Below, piece after piece: positions 13,152 to 23,625 of a DNA stretch of 64,000 nt. Within the stretch, counting starts at the first letter, position 1. Each line of letters begins with the position of its first letter. The stretch is taken from the NCBI GenBank assembly GCA_013397075.1, contig VWZS01000654.1, forward strand, positions 2,216,636 to 2,280,635, in the 5' to 3' direction. This stretch comes from Rhabdornis inornatus. Lineage: Eukaryota > Chordata > Aves > Passeriformes > Rhabdornithidae. The translations under genes and the position numbers were made by a program. Under the pieces are notes generated by a model, which was not told the DNA's origin, ran no database searches, and was given only the letters and a program-made list of their open reading frames with translations.

Positions 13152-13172
13152 AACACTGATTGTTGTTTTAAC
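13152..13172 (-). other. DEUP1: DEUP1 5' UTR part of first coding exon
   Basis: Seven codons' length between the acceptor (AG at 13174-13173) and the proposed ATG. No in-frame stop is present, so an upstream in-frame start in another first exon cannot be excluded. Confidence 0.5.
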
Positions 13173-14223
13173 CTGTTAGAACACCAAAAATCAAGTAATT
13201 CAGATTCTTAAATGCATTAATTTACATAGCCAAGTAGTGCAAACTGGACAGTTCTATGCTTTCCTTTCATACTCTGCAATTTTCTCATTGCAAACAACAA
13301 GGGCACGGGAGTGCAGCTCTAATCACAGGCTGGAATGGGCAAGACAAAAACTTGGGGAGTAAGATCAGCTCTCTGACAACAATTCTTGCACTTGGTGCAG
13401 CACTGAGATACCAGAGGTGGTGCTGAGCTTGAACCTAGCTCTGGGTCTCCATGCGGAAATATGTTTTTGATCACTCCCTGCTGTGTGATGTCAATGATCT
13501 GCGAAGACTCTTTGAAGCACATGAATCTAAATTTGCCATAGATCCATGGCTGCGTTCATCAAACAGTTGTACCTTTGCTCATCGTGATTAACTTCCACCC
13601 AGGCTAAAGCTGCTCTCAAACACAATTTCGGATTCCTGTGACTAGTTACTCCCCTGCCTGGCAAATGCAGTCTGAGACAGGCAGCCCTCAAATACCCCGG
13701 CAGGAAGATCAGAACAATGCTATTGCTGAGACCAGTCCGGTTCTGCGGGTCCAGCAGGACACAAGGATGTGGGGGCATGCCTGCCTGCATGCAGGAACAT
13801 TATGGGTGACGGGGAAGTACGAAGCAGCCCTAATTCCTCCCGGGGAAGGGCAGTAGGGCTCTCAAGCGCACGGGTAGCAGTATCCACAGGCGTGTGGGAA
13901 ACAACACATGGCACTGCATGGAAAAAACACATGGCACTGCAGCCTGGGCTCCACGGGGAGCAGGCACCTGAGGTGATATTGCCAAAGGCGCGCAGTCTCT
14001 ACAGGGGACCCGCACCTGAGGTGGGAGGTGACACTGCCAGAGGGGCACTGGCGGAAAAAGGACGAGGCACGAGAGGCGATGCTGCCACAGGACCAGCCAC
14101 AGGATAGCGAAACCTGAGGTGACACCGGCACAGGGACAGCCTCGGCTGCGCCGGACACCTGAGGAGAGCGGGGCACGGACAGCACCCCCCGGGCTTCCGC
14201 GGCCGCCCCTCCCCTCCCGTTAC
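13173..14223 (-). other. Presumed DEUP1 first intron
   Basis: Lies between the predicted non-coding first exon and the first coding exon. Base composition rises steadily from AT-rich at 13.2 kb to GC-rich at 14.2 kb. It contains an unassigned minus-strand open frame (13,319-13,522) and a decayed GC-rich tandem array (13,903-14,175). Confidence 0.5.
13903..14175. repeat. Decayed GC-rich minisatellite near the DEUP1 promoter
   Basis: Two exact copies of AACACATGGCACTGCA at 13903 and 13926. Five degenerate units follow, each carrying CACCTGAGGTG or a close variant, at about 13965, 14013, 14068, 14110 and 14156 (spacing 42-55 bp). The shared motif is nearly palindromic and contains an E-box half (CACCTG). 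Confidence 0.65.
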
Positions 14224-14355
14224 CTGCCGTGCTCCCCGCTCCGCTCCTGCCGCCCCCGCTGCCGCTGTGGCCGCGGTACGAGCCCCGCAGCCCGGCCACC
14301 CCCGGCGCCCGGCCCGCCACAGCTCCCGCCCGTCGCCGCGGTAACGCGGAGGGCG
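14224..14355 (-). other. DEUP1: Predicted non-coding first exon of DEUP1
   Basis: The minus strand reads GGCAG then GTAACG at 14223-14218, a good donor inside the GC-rich block. The exon's 5' limit (transcription start) is not determinable and may lie in the gap. An ATG at 14320-14318 opens a frame of 32 codons plus one base. After splicing to the acceptor at 13173 it would read one more Gly codon and then TAA, so it would be a short upstream ORF rather than the DEUP1 start. Inferred from sequence only. Confidence 0.45.
14332..14345 (-). promoter_or_regulatory. RFX-type X-box in DEUP1 promoter
   Basis: The minus strand reads GTTACCGCGGCGAC: an intact GTTACC half, a 2-bp spacer, and GGCGAC, one base from the ideal GGCAAC/GGTAAC half. 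RFX2/RFX3 X-boxes near start sites drive cilia genes in vertebrates, and DEUP1 is a multiciliation gene. Function is inferred from motif and position. Confidence 0.55.
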
Positions 14356-14356
14356 G
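14356..14356. other. Ambiguous base N at an abrupt composition change
   Basis: The only N seen in the window. Left of it lies over 200 bp of very GC-rich DNA; right of it the sequence becomes AT-rich within a few bases. This pattern is typical of a collapsed gap or a join in hard-to-sequence promoter DNA. Confidence 0.8.
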
Positions 14357-17170
14357 NGCCTGAATGACTAGCTATGCTTTTGTCAAAGGGCTTCAAATAA
14401 TTTTCAGATTATTTTGCTAACGACCTTGGCTTGATGTCCTTCCATTCTTGTGGCCTTCAGTCTGTCTTACTGAACAACTAAATGCTAAAATGCTAAATGC
14501 TAAATGCTTTTAGGAATCACAGCTATTTCAGCTCTTTACAGTAATAATTTGGAGGAGTTTACATCTCTTCAAACACCAGTGAGTTTTTCTACCACGATGG
14601 TACCATTCACTTTGTTTGTATTGTCCTGAAATTTCACGGAGCAGTTTCAGGACCTGCTAGTCTATTTCTGTACACTACGTATCCAGCTTCGGCTTTGTTT
14701 TTCTTATAATGTTTACTGAAATTAGCCAACTGAACAGCAGTTTTAGTACCAGTTCTAAGGAATAATCTATTTCATTGGGTTCCTACATACTGTACTATGG
14801 CAGATGCTTTTTGTGTCAGCAGAAATGCTGTTTCAAGCTGTGAAATACCATTTTAAATTTTTTCTTATTAATAAGACACTAAAATAAAATTACATGCGGA
14901 GTTTCAGGAAAGTCACAGAATGACAAAAATATTAGGACTGGAATGGACCTCTGGAGATCATCTCTCTGGAGATCATTGAGTCCAACTCCTCTGCCAAGGC
15001 AGGGCCACCTAGCACATGTGATAGGAACTCCCTGATGAGATTTGCCTGTTCATTCTAGAAAATAAGAGTTTTCCCTTGTAGCCAAGCCCCTCAGGGTGGC
15101 AGGAGAAAGCTGTGGGACCAGATGCTGCACTCCAAGCCCTGAAAAAGTTTTCTTCGTTACAGTTTAATACTTCATTACACTTTTCTTCATTATTTACTTA
15201 CTACAATTGAGTTAATGTTTCAAATATAATTAAATTCTTATAATTGAAATAGTTTTGAGGTTTTTTTAAAATAGTGAAATTTGGGCTTATTTTAAATACT
15301 GAGCTTTAAGATGATTTAAAGTATTATATACTAGAAGTAATTTCTAATGCAACTGCCAGCAAATTTCCATTTTTTTCATCTGCTCAATCAAAATTAACTT
15401 TTCAGCCATATTTCCAGTGTATATCTTTTGATTTCTTCCCTATCTTAACCTCTCTCAGTGGTAATCACTTATTCAGAAATTAAACTTCCATCTGTCATGC
15501 CTAAATAGAATTGCGAGGGGGGCAACCTAAAAAAATACAGAAAAATAATTTTTAAATTACTTATCTACATTTTCAAAGCTTTTTAGAATGACAATTCCAC
15601 TGCCAATAGCTGGAGTTGTGTTTCTAACTCTCTTATGTATATCCAAATACCTCCCCCACTATATTAAAAAATTCCCATATCAAATTGCTGACCTTTTCTA
15701 TTTGCTTTTGCTCATCCACATCATCTCTTGACTAGAGGTTGTCTTACGAGACTCAAAACTGTTATTTGTTGACTTTAAAGAACATGCCTTACAAATTGTG
15801 ACAGCCAGCCAGCCACAAAAAAAAAAAGGGCTAATTTCAAATCAGCTTTTAGATTAAAATTCATGGAAACCTTCAAGCGCATTTCTGCAGGAAAAAAAAG
15901 AAAGTGGATCAGGGCAGGTACACAATGGAGTGTGAACAAATGTCAAACAAGGCAAGGTACAACACTGATCTATTTAAAAAACAAGGGGGACTATGCATTA
16001 GCTAGGAAGCTGCCTTGCAGAGGAATCTCAGATTGAAGTGTTAGGCAATGATTAATGGGATGAAATTTAACGAGTCAAAATGTTGGATTCTGTACCTAGG
16101 GGGTGAGCATTTCTAATACTAAAGCAGTAATACACAATTCAATATAGAGTATTTTCAGAGCGGAATGAAAGTGGTGGTGTTAAAGGAGTAGCATAATTCA
16201 GATATAATTTCAGTGGTAAAGGATTATACACTTACTAGTTATCCTTCCTAGGTATTTATCACTTGAATTCTTCAACATGTATTGGGTTTATAGTACAATA
16301 TGTTATAGCAGGTAAAAGCTAAGTGCATTTGTGTATTTAACTTTAAATACAGATTGTACTTACAGGATACATTCACAACTTACTTTGCAATCTCAGATGA
16401 CAGATTTGATTGAACATTTTGTTTCAGTAAGCTCAGCACAGTTCTCGTAAGAAACAGACTCATTTCTTTAGCATAGAAACCACATGATTTTAGTGATATT
16501 TATGTGATGGATTCATAGCAGCTCTATAAAAGTTTATTAATTGCATTCTGTATGTTACTTTGAATGCATATGGACACCCCAACTTAATTTACACAAAAGA
16601 AAAGGAGTAGCTGAGTATAAGCCATCCATCAACAACTATGCAGAAGTCACTGAGAGACAATAAACTCTATGAAAAAGATCCTTAAGATGTAAGCAATAAC
16701 AGAAGAATGACATTTTTAAAAAATCCTTTGCAAGAGGGATTTCTGCTTGTGAAAATGAGACAGGCGTAAAATGTGCCTGAAGATTCTGAAAGTGCCTAAC
16801 TAATTTACTGGCAGGAGCTGATAAATCCTGACATAATACAGACAGAGATGAAGAGTACTGTTTATTTTGTTTCTAGTTTAAACTGAAAACTACTCTTTTC
16901 TTAAGCAGCTTATGAAATCACTGAAGGAAAGAACAGAAAGAGTTTGGATTTAGTAGGATTTGCCAGGTAAACCAATTGATATGTCATACAGTAGGCTAAA
17001 ACCTTGGAGTAGAGAATTGCAAGAATTTATCCTGTAGGAAGAAATCTGAAAATTAAGGGTAGTGCTCTGGGAGAATGCAGACAGGAGATAAAGGTGACAT
17101 GAGGCATGTTTTTGTGACAATTAGGAATCAGTCTTTCTGTGTCAGTCTCTAAGGATGACAAAAAACAGTG
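14357..17170. other. Intergenic DNA upstream of DEUP1
   Basis: AT-rich unique sequence with no coding exon recognised. Contains a short ATGCTAA-type tandem repeat (about 14,479-14,509) and one CR1 tail fragment (14,912-15,030). Confidence 0.6.
14912..15030 (-). mobile_element. CR1 LINE 3' tail fragment
   Basis: Plus strand carries the reverse complement of a CR1 3' end: a CACAGAATGAC-type start, GGACTGGAATGGACCTCTGG, GAGTCCAACTCCTCTGCC and a GGGCCACCTAGCAC stretch. It contains a small internal duplication of CTCTGGAGATCAT. About 120 bp long. Confidence 0.8.
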
Positions 17171-17899
17171 GTAGAATCACATAGATTGGAAAAGACCCTT
17201 AAAGTGGAGTCCAACCTCTAACCCAGCACTGCCAAGTCCACCACTCAACCATGGCCCCAAGCACTACATCTACACATCTCTTACATATCTCCGGGGATGG
17301 TGACCCTGCCACTTCCCTGAGAAGCCTGTTCCAGTGCTTGACAAGCCTTTCAGTAAGGAAATTTTTCTGAATCTAGGATCTAAACCTCACCCAGTGCAAC
17401 TCTGAGGCCATTTCCTACTGTCCTATTCCTTGTTATTTGGGCAAACAGACTGAACCCTACCTGGCTCCCCCCTCCTTTCAGGCAGCTGTAGAGTGATGAG
17501 GTTTCCCCTGAGCCTCCTTTTCTCCAGGCTAAACACCCCCAGCTCCCTCAGCTGCTCCTCACAGCACTTGTGCTCCAGACCCTTCCCCAGCTCCGTTCCC
17601 TTCTCTGGACACGCTCCAGCCCCTCCATGTCTTTCTTGCAGTGAGGGGCCCAGAACTGAACACAGGTTTGGAGCTGTGGCCTCAGCAGTGCCCAGTACAG
17701 GGGGACGGTCACTGCCCTGCTCCTGCTGGCCACACCATTGCTGATACAGGCCAGGGTGCTACTGGCCTTCTTGGCCACCTGGGCACTCTGCTGCCTCATG
17801 TTCAGTGACTCATTGACCAGCACTTGCAGGTCCTTTTCCACTGGACAGCTTCCCAGCCATTCTGACCCAAGCTTGGAGCATTGCATGACATTGTTTTAA
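17171..17899 (-). mobile_element. CR1 LINE fragment (3' 0.73 kb)
   Basis: Reverse-oriented CR1 covering the 3' UTR and the C-terminal end of ORF2. The minus-strand frame 17886-17548 encodes recognisable CR1 ORF2 tail text such as LNMRQQSAQVAKKA, ASRSRAVTVPLY and CVQFWAPHCKKDMEGLERVQ. It is 5'-truncated and lacks the RT core. Positions 17566-17745 are nearly identical, inverted, to 37105-37284 in another CR1 copy. Confidence 0.95.
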
Positions 17900-20800
17900 C
17901 CTAAGATCTTTGTTGAATTTTATCTGTATAATGCTAGATATTGTCTGCACAAAAGAACAATTGCTTGTTTAAAGCTTGCTGCTAATATTTTTCGGGAAAC
18001 TCATAATAGTGTTTAGCCTTACTGCAACATCTTTCAGTATGGCATAGTCTTTCCTTTGTAGTTATTCCTACTGAAGCATAAAAATATAAAAATATTTTAT
18101 GGTTTGACAGCATGTGGATGGTTTCTAGCTCTATAGATAAAAATACTTACTGGTTAACATGTTTTTACTTATCAAATGAAATAGTCTGTTGTCTGCAATT
18201 AAAAAAAAGACTGTTAAACTTGAGACTGTACATTTCATCTGTTGCTATATATCCTGCCACAGATGCCTCAGTTTCTATATTGTGCCATACTGACATGAGA
18301 ATTTATTAAAAATTATTCTGGTTAAGATAGGCAAATTATAGAAAAAAAATAAACACTCTAGAAGCATAAATTTGAGTTTGTACTGTCTGAGGGGATTACA
18401 GGAAACAAAATCTGGTTTGTTTTCATCCTGAATGTAAATTATTTTATGATAGTTTGACAGTTTTAGTTTTCAATGGCACAGATGATGCTAACAATTGTAC
18501 AAGCTGCTTTTGGTCATATTTAAATCTAATGACCGAAGAGTAGATAATTGGAAGTTTTGTGATGTTGCATAGATTTACATTTTTCTTTTTTGAATCAAGC
18601 ACATTATGTGAATATTCTGTTGAAATACCTTGTAGAGAAATAATTAACAGTGCTGACATTTAAGTTGTCATTTGGGGTTTCAGAGATAGCAATTGAGGAG
18701 ATGTCATGGGAGTTCACTTTGCTCACTTGCATAAGAATGTATTCATATAGAATACAGCACTATATTGGTTATATTAAGATGATATTTTCAGGTTATGCTT
18801 GGGTGATCAGGTGCTCTGCCTTAACTAATTTTATTTCTTTTATCTTTGGAGTCACTGTTTAGTTTTCTAATTATCTGAATGTCATTATTTTCAGAATTAG
18901 TACTAGGGTATAATGGTAGAGTGATTAAAAAGTATTGCTGTGTTACCTTCTATAGAAGTGCGTTATGATGCCTGAGCTATTTGGCTTGCCTAGAAAAGTT
19001 AAGCTCCCGTTTAACTTGACTGTAAAGAGTTATTTGACTGGGGGCTCAGAGACAGGCATGTAGGGTATTGGCTTTGTCATTCTCTTGCTTTTCTCTAGAA
19101 ACAGAAAAGAGATTTTTATCAACCTAACATCTAAACTCACCCTTCTGACCTTGAGAGCCATAATTCTAGTGATAGTGCAAATAACAGTAGCACAATATTT
19201 GCTTGCTGTCTCTGCCTTCTGCAGATGCTTGCTCTGAGCATTTACATGCTCAAGGCTGAGTCTGGGCTGAGCAAATACTGCATCTGCTTGGACAGTCCCT
19301 TCTGCTTAACAGTTGGCAGCTCACAGTGATGAGACTTGAGTTAGTGTGAGTGCTCCTTGCAGGACCAACTGCATCCAAATGTATAACCACCAGCAGCAAT
19401 GGAAACTTTGCTTCACCTTGCTGGTAAAAAAAGCAAAAGCAAGCAAACCTTCCCTAGAAAACTCGAGCTAACAAATACTCTACATTTTCTACGAGCTGAA
19501 AATGAGGACTGTTTGTCAGAGTAACCCAATTACTTCTGAGGGTGGAGCCTTAATCCTTGACTTTCCCTCCCAATCTGAACACTACCATCTCATAAGACTA
19601 CATTGCAACTTTATTGCAGACATAACTAATTATTATATTATAAGCACTATGCTATTATCCAAAAGGTTAATTGGCCAGACAGATACAAGCCATGGTCAGT
19701 TTATTTTTTATTTAGGGCAGCTAATCAAATTAGTGGGGAAAAATGTGCAGGACCCATGGAGAAGGACACAGACACATGGGTATGCAAACATGCACAAACA
19801 CAGATGTCTGAATCTTACACTTGTTTTGGGTGTTTGACTGTCTAAAGCAAAAGATTCTTGGTGAGGTATTCTTGAAGTATTCCCTTGTCCAACACAGTAG
19901 GTGTGGCGAGAAAAATGTTACAGTTGACTCAGGCCTTTGTCTCTTCATGGCTTGAGGGTTGCTTGGCCAAGTTTCTGATTGGCATTTCTGGGGCATAAGG
20001 CAGAGTTCTCCTCAAAGCAGCTGCCCTTGCTGACCTCTCTGCCCCAGGCAGACTGAGCTAGCTGGGGTAAGGGCTGTGTTTTTCCTCACTAGTACATTCA
20101 AATCTGCCGCCTTCTGCTACTTGCTAGCTTCAACCTGACCTCCATGAGGTCTTAAGGCAAAGCAATGAAGATACCAACAGCAAAGTATGTATCCAGGGAA
20201 TGGTTTCCTCAGGCTAACCGACATTTTAATATTTTATGTTTTTCTCATTAATAATTTGCTAGGGATTGAGCCTGTTTTTGAAACAAGGAAACAGGAAACA
20301 TCACTGTTGAATGTCATGAACTTCAACCTCTGACAAGTTACCTTTTCCATTGCTCTTTCTAGGAAATAGCAATTAGATCATGATTTTCTGTGTGCTTTTG
20401 TGTGTGTGTGTGTGCACTTCAGACACTGCTACCATTGCTGTAAAGTGGTAAACAAGAAAGTAGGAAAGAAATCAGCCCTGGTTTTAATTGTGTCTCTGGC
20501 CTTTGAGCAATGAGATTTATCTTCTGCTTGCTTCCTCCTATCTGAAACACAATATTTGAGAATGAAGATTGTCCTGTAGCAGTTCTTACAGATATCAGTG
20601 TGGTGCATGACATACACCAAAATTAAGGGAGGAGCTGAGAGAGGCTGAGGAAGGACTGGATAGATGAAAGACAAGGGAGGTATGGAGCACATGAGGAAGG
20701 GAGTTGGGCAACAATAGTTTTTAAAGCAGGAGGAGTGAGATTCTGCCAATAAGGACTCAAATCACCTTTGTGTATTGGGAGCTGTTTGGGATGCTAGTTG

Positions 20801-22151
20801 CTAGCTGTACATACACTGTTGCTGGGCAAAGGAGAATTTGAAGGAAAAATTATATCCATTACTCAATGTTTATGCTTTTTGGTGCAATTTAGTGATGTAC
20901 TTGTGTTACTTAATTGTCAAGTCCATTGTGGATAAAAGCAAACTGCCTTTCATGGAGCACTGCCTTGCTACTGGAGCAGGAAAGGCTTACAGGTTATCTG
21001 AAACAGAGATCTGAACAAATGCTAAACGAAGAATCAGTCCTCCTTTCAAACTTTTGCACCAGTTATGAAGGAGAACATTTGAATGGAATTTCCAGAACTT
21101 CATTAGCTACTCTCATAATGTTGCATAAAACCAGATGTACTGTGGAAAAAAGGTCTGCAGAAAAGATCTTGGTTCAGTAAGAACTTAATTGTTTTCTAAA
21201 TAACTAAATAACATGGTTATTACTAATAACTAAATTATTATTAGTTACTAATTACTAATTACTTATTACCAACTACTAAACAACATGGTTATTACCTTGT
21301 TAAATAACATGGTTATTTAGAAATTTTAGAGCCACCATGAATTTGTTCTATAGTGATGCTTTCACAATCTTGAATATTCTTCCTCTGCCTTAAAACAATT
21401 CCAGTGCCATCTCTTTTAAAACTTTCCATATCCTCCACAGTTATCTTGCACATCTTTGCACACGTTTAGGAACACTGAGATAAAAAATAACCTTTGACTA
21501 GAAGTACTGAATTCTGCATCCTCTACATCTCAAGAAAGGCTCAATTTTTGTTCCCTTTCTGATGATGCTTACTTTTCAAATTCAGCTGTTCAATAATTAA
21601 ATTATTATGTTATAGGGTTGTCTGATCATGAGCTATAAGCACAGGGATTTCTGTGAGATCAGTGCTCAAAATGTCCTTGTTTAGTCTCCTATTCTAACTT
21701 GTTTTGTATTCCTGACTAATACCTGATTGCTGCAATCTGTGATTGAGTGAATATACTTTTCTTTATGAATAGCTTGTTGATGTCCTAGGATCCTCTGGGA
21801 CAAAGGCAGCTGCATACATATAAGGTGATATTAGTATTTTCCATCTTATCAGAGAAAGTTCACAGCTGGGGAGATATTAAAGCAATATTTTCAGCTCTCC
21901 ACATTCCCACTAGTTTAAATTGGAAACCCAAATATAAAATTGAGGACTAAAAATAGCTTCCCCCACTCAATTCATGGTATTATAAAGAACCTTCTACTTT
22001 ACCTACTTCTCTCAAAGCCATAGTGATCTTTTAAGGCCGATTCTAATCATCTTTATGTCTAGTCTAGATTCTGCTGACTGAAACAGTATCACTCTTTAGG
22101 AGGCTTTCTTCAACAGGCAGATAGACCTCACTAGTGTAATTTTTGGGTATT
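17900..22151. other. Intergenic unique DNA
   Basis: No coding exon or transposon recognised. It holds a short (TG)n run near 20,398-20,414 and a local AT-rich repeat cluster at 21,196-21,320. Confidence 0.6.
21196..21320. repeat. AT-rich cluster with three near-identical mini-palindromes
   Basis: AAATAACATGGTTATT-type 18-mers occur at 21206, 21278 (one base changed) and 21302. Each is an inverted repeat of AATAAC/GTTATT around ATG (the second copy has ACAAC in the left arm). Between them lie ACTAATTACTAATTACTTATTACC-like repeats. Confidence 0.85.
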
Positions 22152-22890
22152 TCACAGAGTCACTAGGTTGGAAGAGACCTCCAAGATCATGGAGCCCAAC
22201 CCATACCCTAAGACCTCAACTGAACCATGGCACTGAGTGCCACATCCAATCTTTTTTTAAACACATCCAGGGATGGTGACTCCACCAACTCCCCAGATAA
22301 TTCCAGTACTTTATCACTCTTTCCATAAAAAACTTTTTCCTAATATCCAACCTATATTTCCCTTGGTGCAGCTTAAGACTCTCGTGTGTCCTCTGGTTCT
22401 GTCAGTTGCTGCCTGGTGAAAGAGACCAACCCCCATCTGGCTACAGCCACCTTTCAGGGAGTTGTAGAGAGTGATAAGGTCACCTCTGAGTCTCCTTTTC
22501 TCCAGGCTAAACAACCCCAGCTCCCTCAGCCGTTCCTCACAGGGCTTGTGTTCCAAGCCCCTCACCAGCCTTGTTTCCTCCTCTGGATGTGCTCAAGCAT
22601 CTCAATGTCCTTCCTAAACTGAGGGGACAGAACTGGACACAGCACTCAAGGTGTGACCTCACCAGTGCCAAGGACAGGGGAAGAATGACCTCCCTCCTCC
22701 TGCTGGCCATACTATTCCTGATCCAGGCCAGGATGCCATTGGCCTTCTTGGCCACCAGGGCACACTGCTGACTCATGTTCAGCCGGCTGTGGACCAGTAC
22801 CCCCAGGTCTCTTTCTGCCTGGGCACTGTCCAGCCACACCGTCCCCCGCCTGTAACCTTGCAGGGGGTTGTTTTGGCCAAAATGCAGGAC

Positions 22891-23418
22891 TCAGCATTTG
22901 GACTTATTAAACCTCATCCTATTGGACTCTGCCCATCCATCCAACTGTTCCAGGTCTCTTTTCAAAGCCCTCCTCCCTTCCAACAGATCAACACATGCTC
23001 CCAGCTTAGTGTTGTCTGCAAATTTACTAATGAAAGACTCAATACCCTCACCCATGTCATCAATAAAAATATTGAACAGAACTGGCCGCATCACAGAACC
23101 CTGAGGAGCACCACTGGTGCCTGATCCCCAGCTGGATGCAGCACTGTTCACCACCACTATCTGGGTCTGGCCATCCAGCCAGTTCTTAACCCAGCAAAGA
23201 ATGCTCCTGTCCAAGCCATGGGCTGCTGGTTTTTCCAGGAGTTCGCTGTGGGAGACAGTGTCAAAGGCCTTGCTGAAGTCCAGGTACACAACATCCATAG
23301 CCCTTCCTGCATCCACCAGGTGGGTCACCTGGTCATAAAAGGAGAACTGGTTGGTCAAACAAGACCTACCCCTCCTAAACCCAACCCTGGCCATCCTGTA
23401 AATGCTGTGTGATGGCAC
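22891..23418 (-). pseudogene. CR1 ORF2 reverse transcriptase remnant
   Basis: A 175-codon open stretch with RT landmarks. GFRRGRSCLTNQ precedes motif A (VVYLDFSKAFDTVSH, catalytic Asp present), then a GAPQGSV block and IFIDDMGEG. The catalytic Asp-Asp motif region reads FADNTKLG, where CR1 elements normally have FADDTKLG, so the second Asp has become Asn. No endonuclease domain is attached and the frame breaks downstream. By these signs it is a dead copy. Confidence 0.92.
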
Positions 23419-23554
23419 TCAGTATAAACTGTTCCATTACGTTACCCATGCTGGCTGGGTCTGATACCCCATCCATCCTGTGAGTGCTGCGTGATGACAC
23501 TCAATATAAACTGTTCCATAACCTTACCGGGTACTGAGGTCAGGCTAACCGGCC
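23391..23554. repeat. 82-bp-period tandem duplication inside a CR1 copy
   Basis: The segment starting CCATCCTGTAAATGCTGTG at 23391 recurs as CCATCCTGTGAGTGCTGCG at 23473. About 57 bp of each unit align with eight differences; the remainder of the unit has diverged. Ordinary CR1 copies have this segment once. Confidence 0.8.
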
Positions 23555-23625
23555 TATAATTACCAGGATCCTCCTTCCTACCCTTTTTGTGAATGGGTGT
23601 CACATTGGCCAGCTTCCAGTCATCT

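Larger units (their letters stand above)
13960..14355. promoter_or_regulatory. DEUP1: CpG-island-like promoter region of DEUP1
   Basis: The only strongly GC- and CpG-rich block in the window. It is densest from 14,140 to 14,355 and lies at the 5' end of the minus-strand DEUP1 gene. It includes GC-box-like CCGCCCC at 14203-14209 and an X-box-like palindrome at 14332-14345. No TATA box is visible. The upstream edge is cut by an N at 14,356. Confidence 0.75.
22152..23625 (-). mobile_element. CR1 LINE fragment including part of the reverse transcriptase
   Basis: 1.47-kb reverse-oriented CR1, running from near the 3' end at 22,152 through the ORF2 C-terminus into the RT domain, 5'-truncated near 23,625. 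It contains several frameshifts, and an 82-bp-period tandem duplication at 23,391-23,554. Confidence 0.96.

Noticed and set aside
13830..14367. Several overlapping long open frames on both strands in the GC-rich block
   Set aside because: GC-rich DNA has few stop codons by chance. The frames overlap on both strands, have compositionally skewed Pro/Arg/Gly text, and match no family; the block is explained as promoter and first exon.
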